This document shows positions 32,579-41,686 of a stretch of DNA of 46,827 nucleotides, in pieces (the first letter of the stretch is position 1; each line of letters opens with the position of its first letter). The stretch comes from Deltaproteobacteria bacterium (lineage in GTDB: Bacteria > Myxococcota > Myxococcia > Myxococcales > SZAS-1). Position numbers and translations under genes: made by a program. The notes beneath the pieces were generated by a model. The model saw nothing but the letters and a program-made list of their open reading frames with translations. It was not told where the DNA came from and did not search any database. The stretch is from NCBI GenBank assembly GCA_018266075.1, contig JAFEBB010000056.1, positions 1 to 46,827 on the forward strand. The letters run 5' to 3'.

Positions 32579-33958
32579 TCACAAGAGCCCGCGAGCCTTG
32601 ATTCGCAAATACGCGTTGAGCGCTTCGGCCGTGAGCGCGTTGCTGGGAGCGCTCACCACCGTCGCCCCGACCTGACGGAGCCGCGCCATGGCCGCGCTCC
32701 GCTCGCGCAGGAGCCGCGTGGCCGCCGCGCGCGCGAACGCCGCTTCTTCGCTATGGGGAATCTCGTCCTGGATGCGGGTCAGCTCCGCGTCGACGAGCGT
32801 GACCAGCAGCGGCAAGTGCTTGGGCCGCAGCGCCGCCGTCCGCGCGACCAGCACGCGCGAGGCATCTTCGTCGACGAGATCCGTGAAGGTGCAAACCAGC
32901 GCGCGCCGCGTGGTCGCCTTGCCGAGCAGATCGAACGCGGCGCCGTAGTCGCTCTCCTCGAGCTCGGGCTGCAGCGCGTAGACGGCCTCCGTCAGCGTGC
33001 GCAGGTGCATGCGCCCCTTGGCCGGCGGCACGAACGCGCGCACCGACGCGCCGAACGCAATCAGCCCCACCGCGTCGCCGCGCTCGAGCGAGGTGCGCGC
33101 CAGCCGCAGCGCGGCCTCGATCGCAAAGTCCAGGCGACTGCGGCCGCGCTCCTGGGCCACGAAGAGCCGCCCACAATCCAGCAGCAGGATGAGCGCCTGG
33201 TTCTTCTCGGGCACGTACTCGCGGCTCACCAGGCTCGCGCGCCGCGCCGAGGCCTTCCAATCCACGCTGCGCAGATCGTCGCCCTCGCGATACGGCCGCA
33301 GCGCATCGAACTCGCGGCCTTCACCGAGCCGCCGCAGCCGCGCCAGCCCGCCGTCCTGTCGCGCACGCGCGAGCAGGAGCTCGTCGCCCGGCTCGCGGAG
33401 ATCGGGATAGCTCTTCGCCGAGCCCGAGGCTGCGAGCCGCGCGTGCCGCGCCGCGAGCTGCCACGGACCTTCGACGCGCACGTGCACATCTCCAAAATTG
33501 AGCAACCCGCGCGGCGGGGAGAGCTTCAGCGCGAGCACCAGGCGCTCGTTCGGCGCGAGAGCGAGCTCGCCGGTCGCATCGACGCCGCCCGGCTGCGCGT
33601 CGAGCCATGCGCCCGAGACGCGCGCGTCGCCCGCATTTTCCAGCTCGAGCGCGAGCGCGTTCTCGCTGAACGCGTGCAAGAGCTCGGGCACTGGCCGCGC
33701 GCCGCGGAGCTGCTGCCGGCGCAGCCGAAGCGCGTCGACGACGAACGCGATCGCGAGCAGCGCCACCAGGATCACCGCGGCCAACGCGATCTCCGGACGA
33801 ATCACGGCCAGCAATGCAGGCGACAGCGCGAACGCGAGCAGCCGCACGAAGCGCGACGTCGGCAGTGGCACGCGGTCGACGAGGCGCTCGGACCTCGCGG
33901 GCGCGAGCGTGCGCGCGGGCGGTCCCAGCTCCGGCTCGGGCTTTCTCAGCGCGACCAT
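32579..33958 (-). CDS. DUF58 domain protein, partner of MoxR
   Basis: A 459-residue protein. Two hydrophobic helices near residues 38-78 anchor it in the membrane. REFDALRPYREGDD and SVDWKASARR (about 218-243) are the DUF58 signature, followed by a vWA-like fold with LLLDCGR. The MoxR gene ends six bases upstream of its start, and MoxR/DUF58 pairs are common partners. It may prepare or insert other membrane or secreted proteins, which the sequence does not reveal. It ends 54 bp before tRNA-Val on the same strand. Confidence 0.88.
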   Translation of the reverse strand: MVALRKPEPELGPPARTLAPARSERLVDRVPLPTSRFVRLLAFALSPALLAVIRPEIALAAVILVALLAIAFVVDALRLRRQQLRGARPVPELLHAFSENALALELENAGDARVSGAWLDAQPGGVDATGELALAPNERLVLALKLSPPRGLLNFGDVHVRVEGPWQLAARHARLAASGSAKSYPDLREPGDELLLARARQDGGLARLRRLGEGREFDALRPYREGDDLRSVDWKASARRASLVSREYVPEKNQALILLLDCGRLFVAQERGRSRLDFAIEAALRLARTSLERGDAVGLIAFGASVRAFVPPAKGRMHLRTLTEAVYALQPELEESDYGAAFDLLGKATTRRALVCTFTDLVDEDASRVLVARTAALRPKHLPLLVTLVDAELTRIQDEIPHSEEAAFARAAATRLLRERSAAMARLRQVGATVVSAPSNALTAEALNAYLRIKARGLL

Positions 33959-33964
33959 TGGGGT

Positions 33965-34939
33965 CTACCGGGGCACCGGTACGTCAGAGAGCAGCGCGGC
34001 GATCACGGCGTCGGGCGTGAGGCCTTCGATCTCTGCTTCCGGCCGCAGCACCAGGCGATGCCGCAGCACCGGCGGGGCCATGGCCTTCACGTCGTCCGGC
34101 GTCACGAACGGCCGGCCAACCACCGCCGCATGCGCCTTCGACGCGCCGAGCAGCGCCACGGCAGCGCGAGGGCTGGCGCCCAGGCGAAGACGCGCGTGCT
34201 CGCGCGTGCGCCGACAGAGCGTGGCGATGTAGTCGAAGAGCGCGTCCTGAACCTGCACCGCCTGCGCGGTCGCGCGCAGCATCGTCAGTCCCTCGGCGTG
34301 GACCACGGTCTTCACGCCCGCGCCGTCGAGGTCGTGGCCGTCGAAGCCCTTGTGGTGCCGCTTGAGCACCTCGACCTCATCCGCCTGCGAGGGATACCCG
34401 AGCGCGAGCTTCATCAAGAAGCGGTCCGTCTGCGCCTCGGGGAGCGGATAGGTGCCCTCGAGCTCGAGCGGGTTCTGCGTGGCCAGGACGAAGAAGCGAT
34501 CGCCCAGCGGGTAGCGCGTACCGTCGATGGTGACCTGGCGCTCCTCCATCGCCTCGAGGAGCGCGGACTGCGTCTTGGGCGGCGTGCGGTTCAGCTCGTC
34601 GGCGAGCAGCACCTCGGTGAAGAGCGGCCCCTTCACGAGCTGGAAGGTGCCCGTCTCCTGCCGGAAGACGTTGGCACCGAGCAAATCCTGGGGCATGAGG
34701 TCGGGCGTGAACTGCACTCGGCGAAACTGGAGATCGAGCGCGCGGGCGAGCGCCTTGGCGAGGAGCGTCTTGGCCACGCCCGGCACGCCCTCCAGCAGCA
34801 CGTGCCCGCGAGCGACGAGCGCCACCAGCAGCGCCTCCACGGCCTCCGTCTGCCCCACGACCGCGCGGCCGAGCTCGGCCCGGAGCGCGTCGAGGAGCGG
34901 CAGGGCGGCAGAAGATTGGGCGGGGGTCCCCGTGTTCAT
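33965..34939 (-). CDS. MoxR-family AAA+ ATPase
   Basis: A 324-residue ATPase. Walker A is GVPGVAKT (51-58), Walker B LLADELNRTPPKTQ (about 112-125), sensor 1 TQNPLELEGTYPLPEAQ and a C-terminal lid (SPRAAVALLGASKA). This is the classic MoxR subfamily, about 320 residues long, and differs from the RavA-like ATPase on the element. ATG at 34939 is chosen because the family sequence starts there; the frame continues upstream without likely starts. It is the first gene of the MoxR-DUF58 pair and acts in the cytosol with the membrane-bound partner. Confidence 0.9.
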   Translation of the reverse strand: MNTGTPAQSSAALPLLDALRAELGRAVVGQTEAVEALLVALVARGHVLLEGVPGVAKTLLAKALARALDLQFRRVQFTPDLMPQDLLGANVFRQETGTFQLVKGPLFTEVLLADELNRTPPKTQSALLEAMEERQVTIDGTRYPLGDRFFVLATQNPLELEGTYPLPEAQTDRFLMKLALGYPSQADEVEVLKRHHKGFDGHDLDGAGVKTVVHAEGLTMLRATAQAVQVQDALFDYIATLCRRTREHARLRLGASPRAAVALLGASKAHAAVVGRPFVTPDDVKAMAPPVLRHRLVLRPEAEIEGLTPDAVIAALLSDVPVPR

Positions 34940-35062
34940 GGCGGCAGACTCTACAAGAGGCGGTGTCCAATCGCAGCGCACGCAACAGACCCGGGTTATT
35001 GTCGCTCCCTCGACGGCCTCGCTGAACCCCACTCCGACGCGCGCGAGCGCAGGCAGCCCTCC

Positions 35063-35503
35063 ATGAGCGGACTCTCGCCAGCCACCCTCCGCGTCGCGCG
35101 CTCGGTCGCTCGGACGCTCTTCGATCCCGGCACCGGCACGCCCGTCCCCGACGCGCGCCTCGACTGGACCACCACCGAGCTCGCCGACTACGCCACCAAG
35201 GCCGGCCCGCGCACGAGCAACGGGCTGCGGCTGATCTTCCTGGGCCTGCAGCTCTTGCCGCTCTTCGTCATCGGCAAGTTCGCGCGGTTCACGTCGCTCG
35301 GCTTCGAGGACCAGCTGCGCTACCTGCGCAAGGTGGAGCTCTCCCGGCTGCTCGCGCCGCTGCTGGCCACGGCGAAGATCGTGCTCTCCATCGTCTACTT
35401 CGAGCACCCGGACGTGCTCGCCGAGGCAGGCGTGCATCCCACCTGCATGCTGCCGTCGAACAACGAGCCCATCGCGTGGAAGCAGCCGGAGGTGTCGCGA
35501 TGA
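35063..35503 (+). CDS. Small partner subunit of the GMC oxidoreductase
   Basis: A 146-residue protein with a hydrophobic central helix (LIFLGLQLLPLFVIG, about 58-72), overlapping the oxidoreductase start by four bases (ATGA). Small proteins of this kind, often of the gluconate-2-dehydrogenase subunit 3 group, accompany FAD-dependent GMC enzymes and may anchor them or help mature them. The assignment to that group rests on context, since the sequence itself is only weakly suggestive. ATG 35063 is chosen because upstream sequence shows no coding signal. Confidence 0.65.
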   Translation: MSGLSPATLRVARSVARTLFDPGTGTPVPDARLDWTTTELADYATKAGPRTSNGLRLIFLGLQLLPLFVIGKFARFTSLGFEDQLRYLRKVELSRLLAPLLATAKIVLSIVYFEHPDVLAEAGVHPTCMLPSNNEPIAWKQPEVSR

Positions 35504-37056
35504 GCGGCGAGATCATCCAGGGCCGGAGCGTCGAGGGCGATCTCGAGCTACGCGCGCAGGTCTGCATCGTCGGCTCGGGCGCGGGCGGCGCGGTCGTCGC
35601 GAAGACGCTCTCGGAAGCCGGCCTCGACGTCATCGTCATTGAAGAAGGCGGCCACACCCCACCCGAGGTGTACGGCAAGTACCGGCCCACCGAGACGCTG
35701 CGAAACCTCGCCCGCGAGGGCGGCACCGCGGTGACCATGGCGCTCGGCGACTCGCCGTTGATCGCGATCCTGCAAGGTCGCACCGTCGGCGGCTCCAGCG
35801 TGCTCACCGGCGGCGTGTGCTTCCGCATCCCGGAATCCGTGACCCATCGCTGGGCCACCGAGCACGGGCTGCCGGGCTTCAGCGAGAAGGAGCTCGAGGC
35901 CTGCTACGCCGAGGTGGAGCGCGAGGTGCACGTGGAGACCGTGCCCGAGCACATGCGCTCGAAGTCGACGGTGCTCTTCGGCGAGGGCATGGAGAAGCTC
36001 GGCTACGGCATGAAGCCGCTCCGCCGGAACACCAAGGGCTGCTGCGGCTGCAGCCGGTGCAACTTCGGGTGTCCGCACCAGGCGAAGCTGTCGGTCGATC
36101 TCACCTACCTGCGCAAGGCGCTCCAGCACGGCACGCGCATCTACGCCGACTGCCGCGCGGACGAACTGCTCATCGAGAACGGCCGCGCTGCGGGCGTCGT
36201 GGGCCGGCTCGTGGATGGACCGACGGGCCACGTGCGCGGGAAGTTCCGCGTGCACGCGGACACGGTGGTCGTCTGCGCGGGCTCGCTGCACACCCCGCTG
36301 CTCTTGATGCGCTCCGGTCTGGGCAAGCGCTCTGAAGTGCTCGGCCGACGGCTGACGCTGCACCCCGCCTCGCGCGTGGCGGCGTTCTTCGACACCGAGG
36401 TGAAGGGCTGGCAGGGCGCGCTGCAGAGCACGTACTGCGACGACCTCGAGGACGAGGGCATTACCTTCACCAGCGTGTACGCGCCGCTGAACATCCTCGC
36501 GGCAGCGGTGCCCGGCGTGGGCAGCGCGCACCACGAGCGCATCCGCAAGATGGGTCAGCTCGCGGTCTTCGGCGTGATGGTCCACGACCAGGGCGGCGGC
36601 TCGATCTACAAAGGCTTCGGTCGCGAGCCGTTCGTCACGTACCGCATGGCCAAGGAGGACAAGCACAAGCTCTTCCGCGGCGTGAAGATCGCGGCGGAGG
36701 CCTTCTTCGCCGCGGGCGCGCGCGAGGTGCTGTTGCCCTTCTACGGCTTCGAGCCGGTGAAGAGCGTCGACGAATTGCGTGCGCTCGATCCGCGAACCGT
36801 TCCCGCGCGGCTCGGCGAGTGTGCGGCGTTCCATCCGCTGGGCTCGGCGCGCATGGGCTCCGACGCGTATCACGGCGTGGTGGATCCGAACGGCCAGAGC
36901 TACGACGTCGAAGGCCTGTACGTCGCCGACGGCTCGCTCTTCCCCACCTCGATCGGCGTGAACTCGCAGCTGCCGATCATGACCGTGGCCACGCGAATCG
37001 CCTGGGGCCTGCGCGAGAAGCTGGCGTCGAAGGCGCCGGTGAGCGTCGCGTCGTAG
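35500..37056 (+). CDS. GMC-family FAD-dependent oxidoreductase
   Basis: A 518-residue flavoenzyme. The FAD site is VGSGAGGAVVAKTL (24-37) with the ADP-ribose-binding VIVIEEGG further on; GGSSVLTGGVCFR is the second FAD block. A Cys cluster (GCCGCSRCNFGCPH) near residue 183 is typical of the cholesterol-oxidase/gluconate-type branch and might bind a metal or form disulphides. The C-terminal part has HPLGSARMG and the VADGSLFPTSIGVNSQ block of GMC_oxred_C. The substrate, probably an alcohol, sugar or sterol, cannot be told from sequence. It is co-translated with the small upstream protein. Confidence 0.92.
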   Translation: MSGEIIQGRSVEGDLELRAQVCIVGSGAGGAVVAKTLSEAGLDVIVIEEGGHTPPEVYGKYRPTETLRNLAREGGTAVTMALGDSPLIAILQGRTVGGSSVLTGGVCFRIPESVTHRWATEHGLPGFSEKELEACYAEVEREVHVETVPEHMRSKSTVLFGEGMEKLGYGMKPLRRNTKGCCGCSRCNFGCPHQAKLSVDLTYLRKALQHGTRIYADCRADELLIENGRAAGVVGRLVDGPTGHVRGKFRVHADTVVVCAGSLHTPLLLMRSGLGKRSEVLGRRLTLHPASRVAAFFDTEVKGWQGALQSTYCDDLEDEGITFTSVYAPLNILAAAVPGVGSAHHERIRKMGQLAVFGVMVHDQGGGSIYKGFGREPFVTYRMAKEDKHKLFRGVKIAAEAFFAAGAREVLLPFYGFEPVKSVDELRALDPRTVPARLGECAAFHPLGSARMGSDAYHGVVDPNGQSYDVEGLYVADGSLFPTSIGVNSQLPIMTVATRIAWGLREKLASKAPVSVAS

Positions 37057-37128
37057 GCAAGACGATGTGCTCGGTCTGAGCGTGAGCTTTCGCACGGACG
37101 ATCGACGTGTGGCGTGGTTCAATGCGCC

Positions 37129-39174
37129 ATGCGCACTCGACTGTCGCTCGCCCTCGCCCTGACCTTCACCGCCGCTGCGTGCTCCTCGGGCGGCTCCACG
37201 CCGGACGGCGGCTCGTCGACGACCACCACCACGGGCAGCACCAGCACGACGAGCGCGTCTTCGTCGAGCGCGTCGTCGTCCAGCGCATCGTCGTCCAGCA
37301 GCTCGGGCAGCACCACGTCCAGCTCGAGCAGCGGCACCAGCAGCAGCTCGGGTTCGACCAGCAGCTCCGCTTCGACGGGCAGCTCGGGCACGACGGGCAG
37401 CGGATCCAGCAGCGGCGGCAGCTCGGGCGGCACCACCGGCGTGCCGTTCACCTTCCACGACTTCTGCCAGCAGGTCGGCGCCGCCGCGTGCCCGTACCTC
37501 GAGCGCTGCGAGCTCGTGGATCCCGATGCTGGGAGCTGCGAGGCGGTGCTCGGCATCTCCGCGTTCGGCTGCAGCGCGCAGCCCGAGGCCGAGCTCAACG
37601 CCGGCCTGCGCGCGTTCGACCCGGACGCGGGTCACGCCTGCCTCGCGGCGATGTCGGCCGCGCCGGACTGCAGCGCGGGCACGCAAGCGAGCACGGCGAC
37701 GACCTGCGCGGGCGTGCTCCGAGCCGCCGTGGCCCAGGGCGGCATCTGCCACGCGGACGCCGACTGCATCCCGCCCACGCCCGGCGCTCAGCCCAGTCCG
37801 ACCTTCGGCTGTGACAGCGAGGACCTCAACGACCCCAACGGCTGCACGTATGTCTGTAGTTACGGCAAGCACCTCGGCGAGCAGTGCGGCTCGGGCCTCA
37901 ATGGCAGCGCGTGCGTGGAGGGCAACTGCGCGGCCGTGACCCTCGACGGCGGCGCCACCCAGTACCAGTGCATCGCCGTGGCGCCGATCGGCGGAGATTG
38001 CCAGCACGGCAGCGACTGCGCGGACGCGAACGCGTACTGCGATCCGTTCACCGCCACGTGTCAGCTGCTGCAGGGGCCCGGCGGCGCCTGCGAGCCGACG
38101 TACTGCGCCCAGGAGTTTGGTTGCCCGTGCGCGCCCGGCTCCTACTGCAACGCGGACCTCTCCGACGGCGGCGGCACCTGCACGCTGCCCGTCGACGGCG
38201 GCGACTGCAGCGTCCAGGGTTGCAACCCCAACCAGTTCGGCGACTGCCCGTGTACGCAGCTTCCGGGGACGTTCTGCCAGGCGCCCACCGACGGCGGCGA
38301 CGTGGGCGCGTGCGTGCCCACCTTGCCGGATGGCTCGAGCTGCACCGGCACCTGCGGCTACGGCGGCGGGCTTTGCGCATGCGGCTCCAACAGCCTCTGC
38401 ATCGACGATGACGGTGGCGGCGGCATTTGCACCGCCCGCGCGCCGGGCGGCGTCGGCGCGTTCTGCTATCCGGGCCAGTGTTTGAACTTCGGCGACCCGT
38501 CGTGCCGCTGCGATCTCGCGAACCACGCGTACTGCAACGAGACCACGCAGACCTGCGACATTCGCATCGGCGACGGCGGCGCCTGCGATCGCACCAGCGC
38601 CTTCGCCTGTGAGGAGGGCTTCACCTGCAGCCAGAGCGTGTGCGTGCCGTCCACGGGAGCGTTCGCGGGAGCGCCCTGCGATCTCAGCAACGGCGTCTGG
38701 TGCCAGCCGCCCCTCGTCTGCAGCGAGAGCTCCGGCCCGGGCAGCTGCGTCACGCCCGGCGGCCTCGGCGACCCCTGCTACGCCAACGCGGGCGATGGCT
38801 GCTTCGCGCCGTACGTCTGCACCGGCAACGACGGCGGCTTCGGCACCTGCACCGGCGCGCTCGCGGTAGGCGCGAATTGCCTCTTCCTCAACACGCCGTG
38901 CCGCGACCTGCTGACCTGCGATCTGCGCTTCCTGGGCGACGGCGGATTGGCGGCGAGCTGCGTCCCGCAGTCCGCGGTCGGCGGCCCGTGCGACCCGGGC
39001 GAGCCCTCCACCTGCGCCAATGGCTACTGCGACGGCACCACCTGTCAGGCCTTCGCGAGCTTCGGTGACCCATGCGATCCCAACGCACCGGTCTGCGCCG
39101 CCAACCTCACCTGCATCGACAACCAGGGCAACGGCAACTTCATCTGCTTGGATCAGTGCCCGTCGGCGGGCTGA
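37129..39174 (+). CDS. Cys-rich surface lipoprotein with a Ser/Thr/Gly linker
   Basis: A 681-residue protein. The signal peptide ends in a lipobox (FTAAAC, Cys18). Residues about 20-105 are almost only Ser, Thr and Gly, a flexible linker common in myxobacterial surface proteins. The rest has many evenly spaced cysteines in short repeats of the form C-x-P-G or DGGxC, resembling small disulphide-knotted modules, and is Asp/Gly-rich. It is probably exposed at the outer membrane. The repeat nucleotides in the linker make it a variable-length candidate. A second ATG just upstream in the same frame is less likely. Confidence 0.85.
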   Translation: MRTRLSLALALTFTAAACSSGGSTPDGGSSTTTTTGSTSTTSASSSSASSSSASSSSSSGSTTSSSSSGTSSSSGSTSSSASTGSSGTTGSGSSSGGSSGGTTGVPFTFHDFCQQVGAAACPYLERCELVDPDAGSCEAVLGISAFGCSAQPEAELNAGLRAFDPDAGHACLAAMSAAPDCSAGTQASTATTCAGVLRAAVAQGGICHADADCIPPTPGAQPSPTFGCDSEDLNDPNGCTYVCSYGKHLGEQCGSGLNGSACVEGNCAAVTLDGGATQYQCIAVAPIGGDCQHGSDCADANAYCDPFTATCQLLQGPGGACEPTYCAQEFGCPCAPGSYCNADLSDGGGTCTLPVDGGDCSVQGCNPNQFGDCPCTQLPGTFCQAPTDGGDVGACVPTLPDGSSCTGTCGYGGGLCACGSNSLCIDDDGGGGICTARAPGGVGAFCYPGQCLNFGDPSCRCDLANHAYCNETTQTCDIRIGDGGACDRTSAFACEEGFTCSQSVCVPSTGAFAGAPCDLSNGVWCQPPLVCSESSGPGSCVTPGGLGDPCYANAGDGCFAPYVCTGNDGGFGTCTGALAVGANCLFLNTPCRDLLTCDLRFLGDGGLAASCVPQSAVGGPCDPGEPSTCANGYCDGTTCQAFASFGDPCDPNAPVCAANLTCIDNQGNGNFICLDQCPSAG

Positions 39175-39266
39175 TCCGCGACGTCGACTTCTGGGCGCGG
39201 CTTCGGCCGAGCGGTTGCACGCTTGGTTTGGAGGGCGCACCTTCCCGCGTGGCCGGGGGAGGTCGC

Positions 39267-39548
39267 ATGGCGCTCGAACCGTGGATGCAGGAAGTGAACG
39301 CTGCGGGACTGGCGCGGGTGGCGGATGCCCTCGCCCTCCGCATCGACGGCGCCATCCTCTGCACCGACTGCGGCTGCGCGCTCGAGAGCGACTTCTGCGC
39401 CTGGCGCTGTGTCCGCTGTGAGGCCCGCGGCGACGCGCTCACCTACGCCGCCCAGGCCCTGCGCGGTCGGACCGATCGGCTCGCGCGCACCTGGCAGGCC
39501 GTCCGCGACGTGCTCGCGGCACGCGGGCTCTGTCGCCCCGCGGCCTGA
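39267..39548 (+). CDS. Small zinc-ribbon protein
   Basis: A 93-residue protein. CTDCGC (about 32-37) and CVRC (about 49-52) give a four-cysteine zinc ribbon, with further Cys residues in between. The N-terminal helix and the C-terminal helix (ARTWQAVRDVLAARG) are charged. GGAGG lies six bases before ATG 39267. No family recognised, but such proteins usually bind nucleic acid or a protein partner. Confidence 0.7.
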   Translation: MALEPWMQEVNAAGLARVADALALRIDGAILCTDCGCALESDFCAWRCVRCEARGDALTYAAQALRGRTDRLARTWQAVRDVLAARGLCRPAA

Positions 39549-39692
39549 TCCGCGCGCGCCGCTGCTGACAAAATGTCACGAGCGCCCCTCCCCGGGGCTG
39601 CTTTTGTCTGCCAGTGCCAGCCTCGACGCGAGCGAAGTGTGCGCCGCGACGAACACTTTCACGCCGGTCTGTTCCTTGCTATCCGTCCGCGC

Positions 39693-40946
39693 ATGTTCGT
39701 GATGCGCGGGAAGAGGTTGGCGTGGGCCGTGGGCGCCCTGCTGGCGCTGGCGGCGCCGGCGGCGCGTGCCCAGACGCTCACGGTAGGCTCGAGCGGCAAC
39801 ACCTTCGGGCCGTCGCAGTGCGGCGACGCCACCTGGGGCGGCGCAGCGGGTCACGTGGATACCGTGATTCCCATTCAGTACGCCGCCCAGCTCCCCACCA
39901 CCGGCACCATCGTGGGCACACCGACGCAGCAGCTCTTCGCCACCGAGCAGGCCTGCCCGGCGGTGGACACCACCAACAACTCCATCACCCTCCCCAGCGA
40001 CGCCATCACCCTGGTGCAGGCGGGCACGCAGATCACCAGCACCAACACCGTCACCTTGAGCACGCTGAAGGTGTCGGAGCTGGCAGCGCCGTCGGGCGGC
40101 TGCGCGACCTCGCAGACCTCGGTGTGGAACGTCTGCTACTTCGAGTTCTACACGACGCAGACCTTCGGCGGCATCACCACCACGACCACGAACGGCAGCC
40201 TGTTCAAGTCGATCACCGTCACCTACGACTCGCAGCCGCCGGGCGCGCCGGACCTCACCAGCGTCTCGCCGGGCGACAGCCACCTCTCCATCAACTTCGA
40301 TCCGCCGAGCGACTCGGACATCGGCAGCTTCCAGGTGCTGGTGGCGCCGGTGGGCGCCCAGGCCGCGCCCATCGCCCACATCGCCCCGTCCAGCTCCAGC
40401 ACGAGCGGCTCCAGCTCCGGCTCGACGGGCACCACCGGCACCACCGCCGCGGGCAGCGACTCCGGCTCCAGCGGCTCCACCGGCGCGGCGAGCGACTCGG
40501 GCTCGTCGGGCTCGAGCGGGTCCACCGGGTCGGGCAGCTCCAGCGGCAGCTCGGGCTCGAGCAGCGCGTCGAGCTCCGGCTCCTCCACCGGGGCCTCGGG
40601 CTTCACGGCCTACCCCTGCAACGCCAACGCACAGGTGGTGGCCACCCTCGGCCCGGGCGTGACCTCGGGCGTCATCCCCGACTCCACCACGCTCGTGAAC
40701 GGGACCACGTACAGCGTCCAGGTGCGGGCGATCGACCAGGCGGGCAACGTGGGCGCCTGCTCGAACGCCATGAATGGCACGCCGCAGGTGATCGACGACT
40801 TCTGGCGCCTCTACAAGGCCGCCGGCGGCTCGGGCGATGGCGGCTGCACCGCGGCCGGGGGCGCTGCGGGGCTTTTGGGCCTGCTCGGCGTGGCGCTCAC
40901 GCTCGGGGGACGAATCCGCAGGAGCCGTAGAAAGGACGGACGGTGA
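39693..40946 (+). CDS. MYXO-CTERM-anchored surface protein (MXAN_2561-like)
   Basis: A 417-residue secreted protein. Residues 1-26 are a signal peptide ending in ARA. A fibronectin type III-like domain (about 183-365) is interrupted at 232-302 by a Ser/Gly/Thr-rich insert. The C-terminus has GGC (383-385), a hydrophobic helix and RIRRSRR, the pattern of MYXO-CTERM sorting signals, which are processed by myxosortase and anchor proteins at the cell surface. The next gene overlaps its stop (TGATG) and encodes a beta-barrel of the MXAN_2562 kind; the two names appear as neighbours in Myxococcus. Start at 39693 or 39702 is open; both keep the signal peptide. Confidence 0.8.
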   Translation: MFVMRGKRLAWAVGALLALAAPAARAQTLTVGSSGNTFGPSQCGDATWGGAAGHVDTVIPIQYAAQLPTTGTIVGTPTQQLFATEQACPAVDTTNNSITLPSDAITLVQAGTQITSTNTVTLSTLKVSELAAPSGGCATSQTSVWNVCYFEFYTTQTFGGITTTTTNGSLFKSITVTYDSQPPGAPDLTSVSPGDSHLSINFDPPSDSDIGSFQVLVAPVGAQAAPIAHIAPSSSSTSGSSSGSTGTTGTTAAGSDSGSSGSTGAASDSGSSGSSGSTGSGSSSGSSGSSSASSSGSSTGASGFTAYPCNANAQVVATLGPGVTSGVIPDSTTLVNGTTYSVQVRAIDQAGNVGACSNAMNGTPQVIDDFWRLYKAAGGSGDGGCTAAGGAAGLLGLLGVALTLGGRIRRSRRKDGR

Positions 40947-41686
40947 TGGTCGCCCTCCCCGCTGCACTGCTCGCGCTCGCGCTGGGCGCCAATGACGCCG
41001 CCTTGTCGGTCACCGACAACTCCGGCGTGCACACCGAGTCGCCGATCACCGGCATGTGGTCGTTCTCGCTCGGCGGCTACACGCCGCAGGTGGACAGCGA
41101 GCCGGGCCTGACCGCGGCGCCCTACCAGCAGGCCTTCGACAACCACAGCATCCTGCTCTTCGAGGCCGAGTGGGACCGCGAGCTCTGGCAGCGCTTCGGC
41201 TCGCTGGCGCTGGGCGTGTCGGCGGGCTACGGCGAGATCTACGGCAAGGGCATGTTCGCCTCCAATGGCGCGACGTCCTCGGACAACACCGCGCTCAAGG
41301 TGGTGCCGCTCAAGCTGCTCGGCACCTACAACTTCAACGTGCTGGCGCGGCGCTACGGCGTGCCGCTGGTGCCGTTCGCGAAGGGCGGCATCGTCTGGGA
41401 GCTGTACCGCATCACCAACGGCGCCGGCGATACGGCAACGGCGGGTGGTGATACCGGCCAGGGCGGGCGCTGGGGCTGGGAAGGCGATCTGGGACTCGCC
41501 CTCATGCTCGACTGGTTCGACCCCACCCTGGCGAAGAACTTCGACATCGACGTGGGCGTGAACCACACCTACTTCTTCGCCGAGTTCCGGTACATGTCGC
41601 CGGTGCGGAACAACCCGTTCGCCGGACCGACGGGCATCTACCTGAACGATAAGTATTGGACCTTCGGGCTTGCGCTCGAGTACTGA
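40946..41686 (+). CDS. Outer-membrane beta-barrel protein (MXAN_2562-like)
   Basis: A 246-residue protein. A short signal peptide (VALPAALLALALGAN) is followed by alternating polar/hydrophobic strands ending in an aromatic-rich strand (YWTFGLALEY), as in small outer-membrane barrels with a C-terminal aromatic residue. DNSGVHTESP near the N-terminus matches the MXAN_2562 family as I remember it. ATG 40946 shares a base with the previous stop. The next gene starts within its last codons, so three genes form one operon for cell-surface components. Confidence 0.8.
   Translation: MVALPAALLALALGANDAALSVTDNSGVHTESPITGMWSFSLGGYTPQVDSEPGLTAAPYQQAFDNHSILLFEAEWDRELWQRFGSLALGVSAGYGEIYGKGMFASNGATSSDNTALKVVPLKLLGTYNFNVLARRYGVPLVPFAKGGIVWELYRITNGAGDTATAGGDTGQGGRWGWEGDLGLALMLDWFDPTLAKNFDIDVGVNHTYFFAEFRYMSPVRNNPFAGPTGIYLNDKYWTFGLALEY

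Noticed and set aside
32537-35503. A 988-codon frame on the plus strand
   Set aside because: It is antisense to tRNA-Val flank, DUF58 and MoxR genes. Only its last 146 codons (35063-35503) are a credible gene.
35548-39240. A 1,230-codon open frame on the minus strand
   Set aside because: It is antisense to the GMC oxidoreductase and lipoprotein genes, rich in Ala/Arg/Glu, with no recognisable domain; long antisense frames are expected at this GC content.
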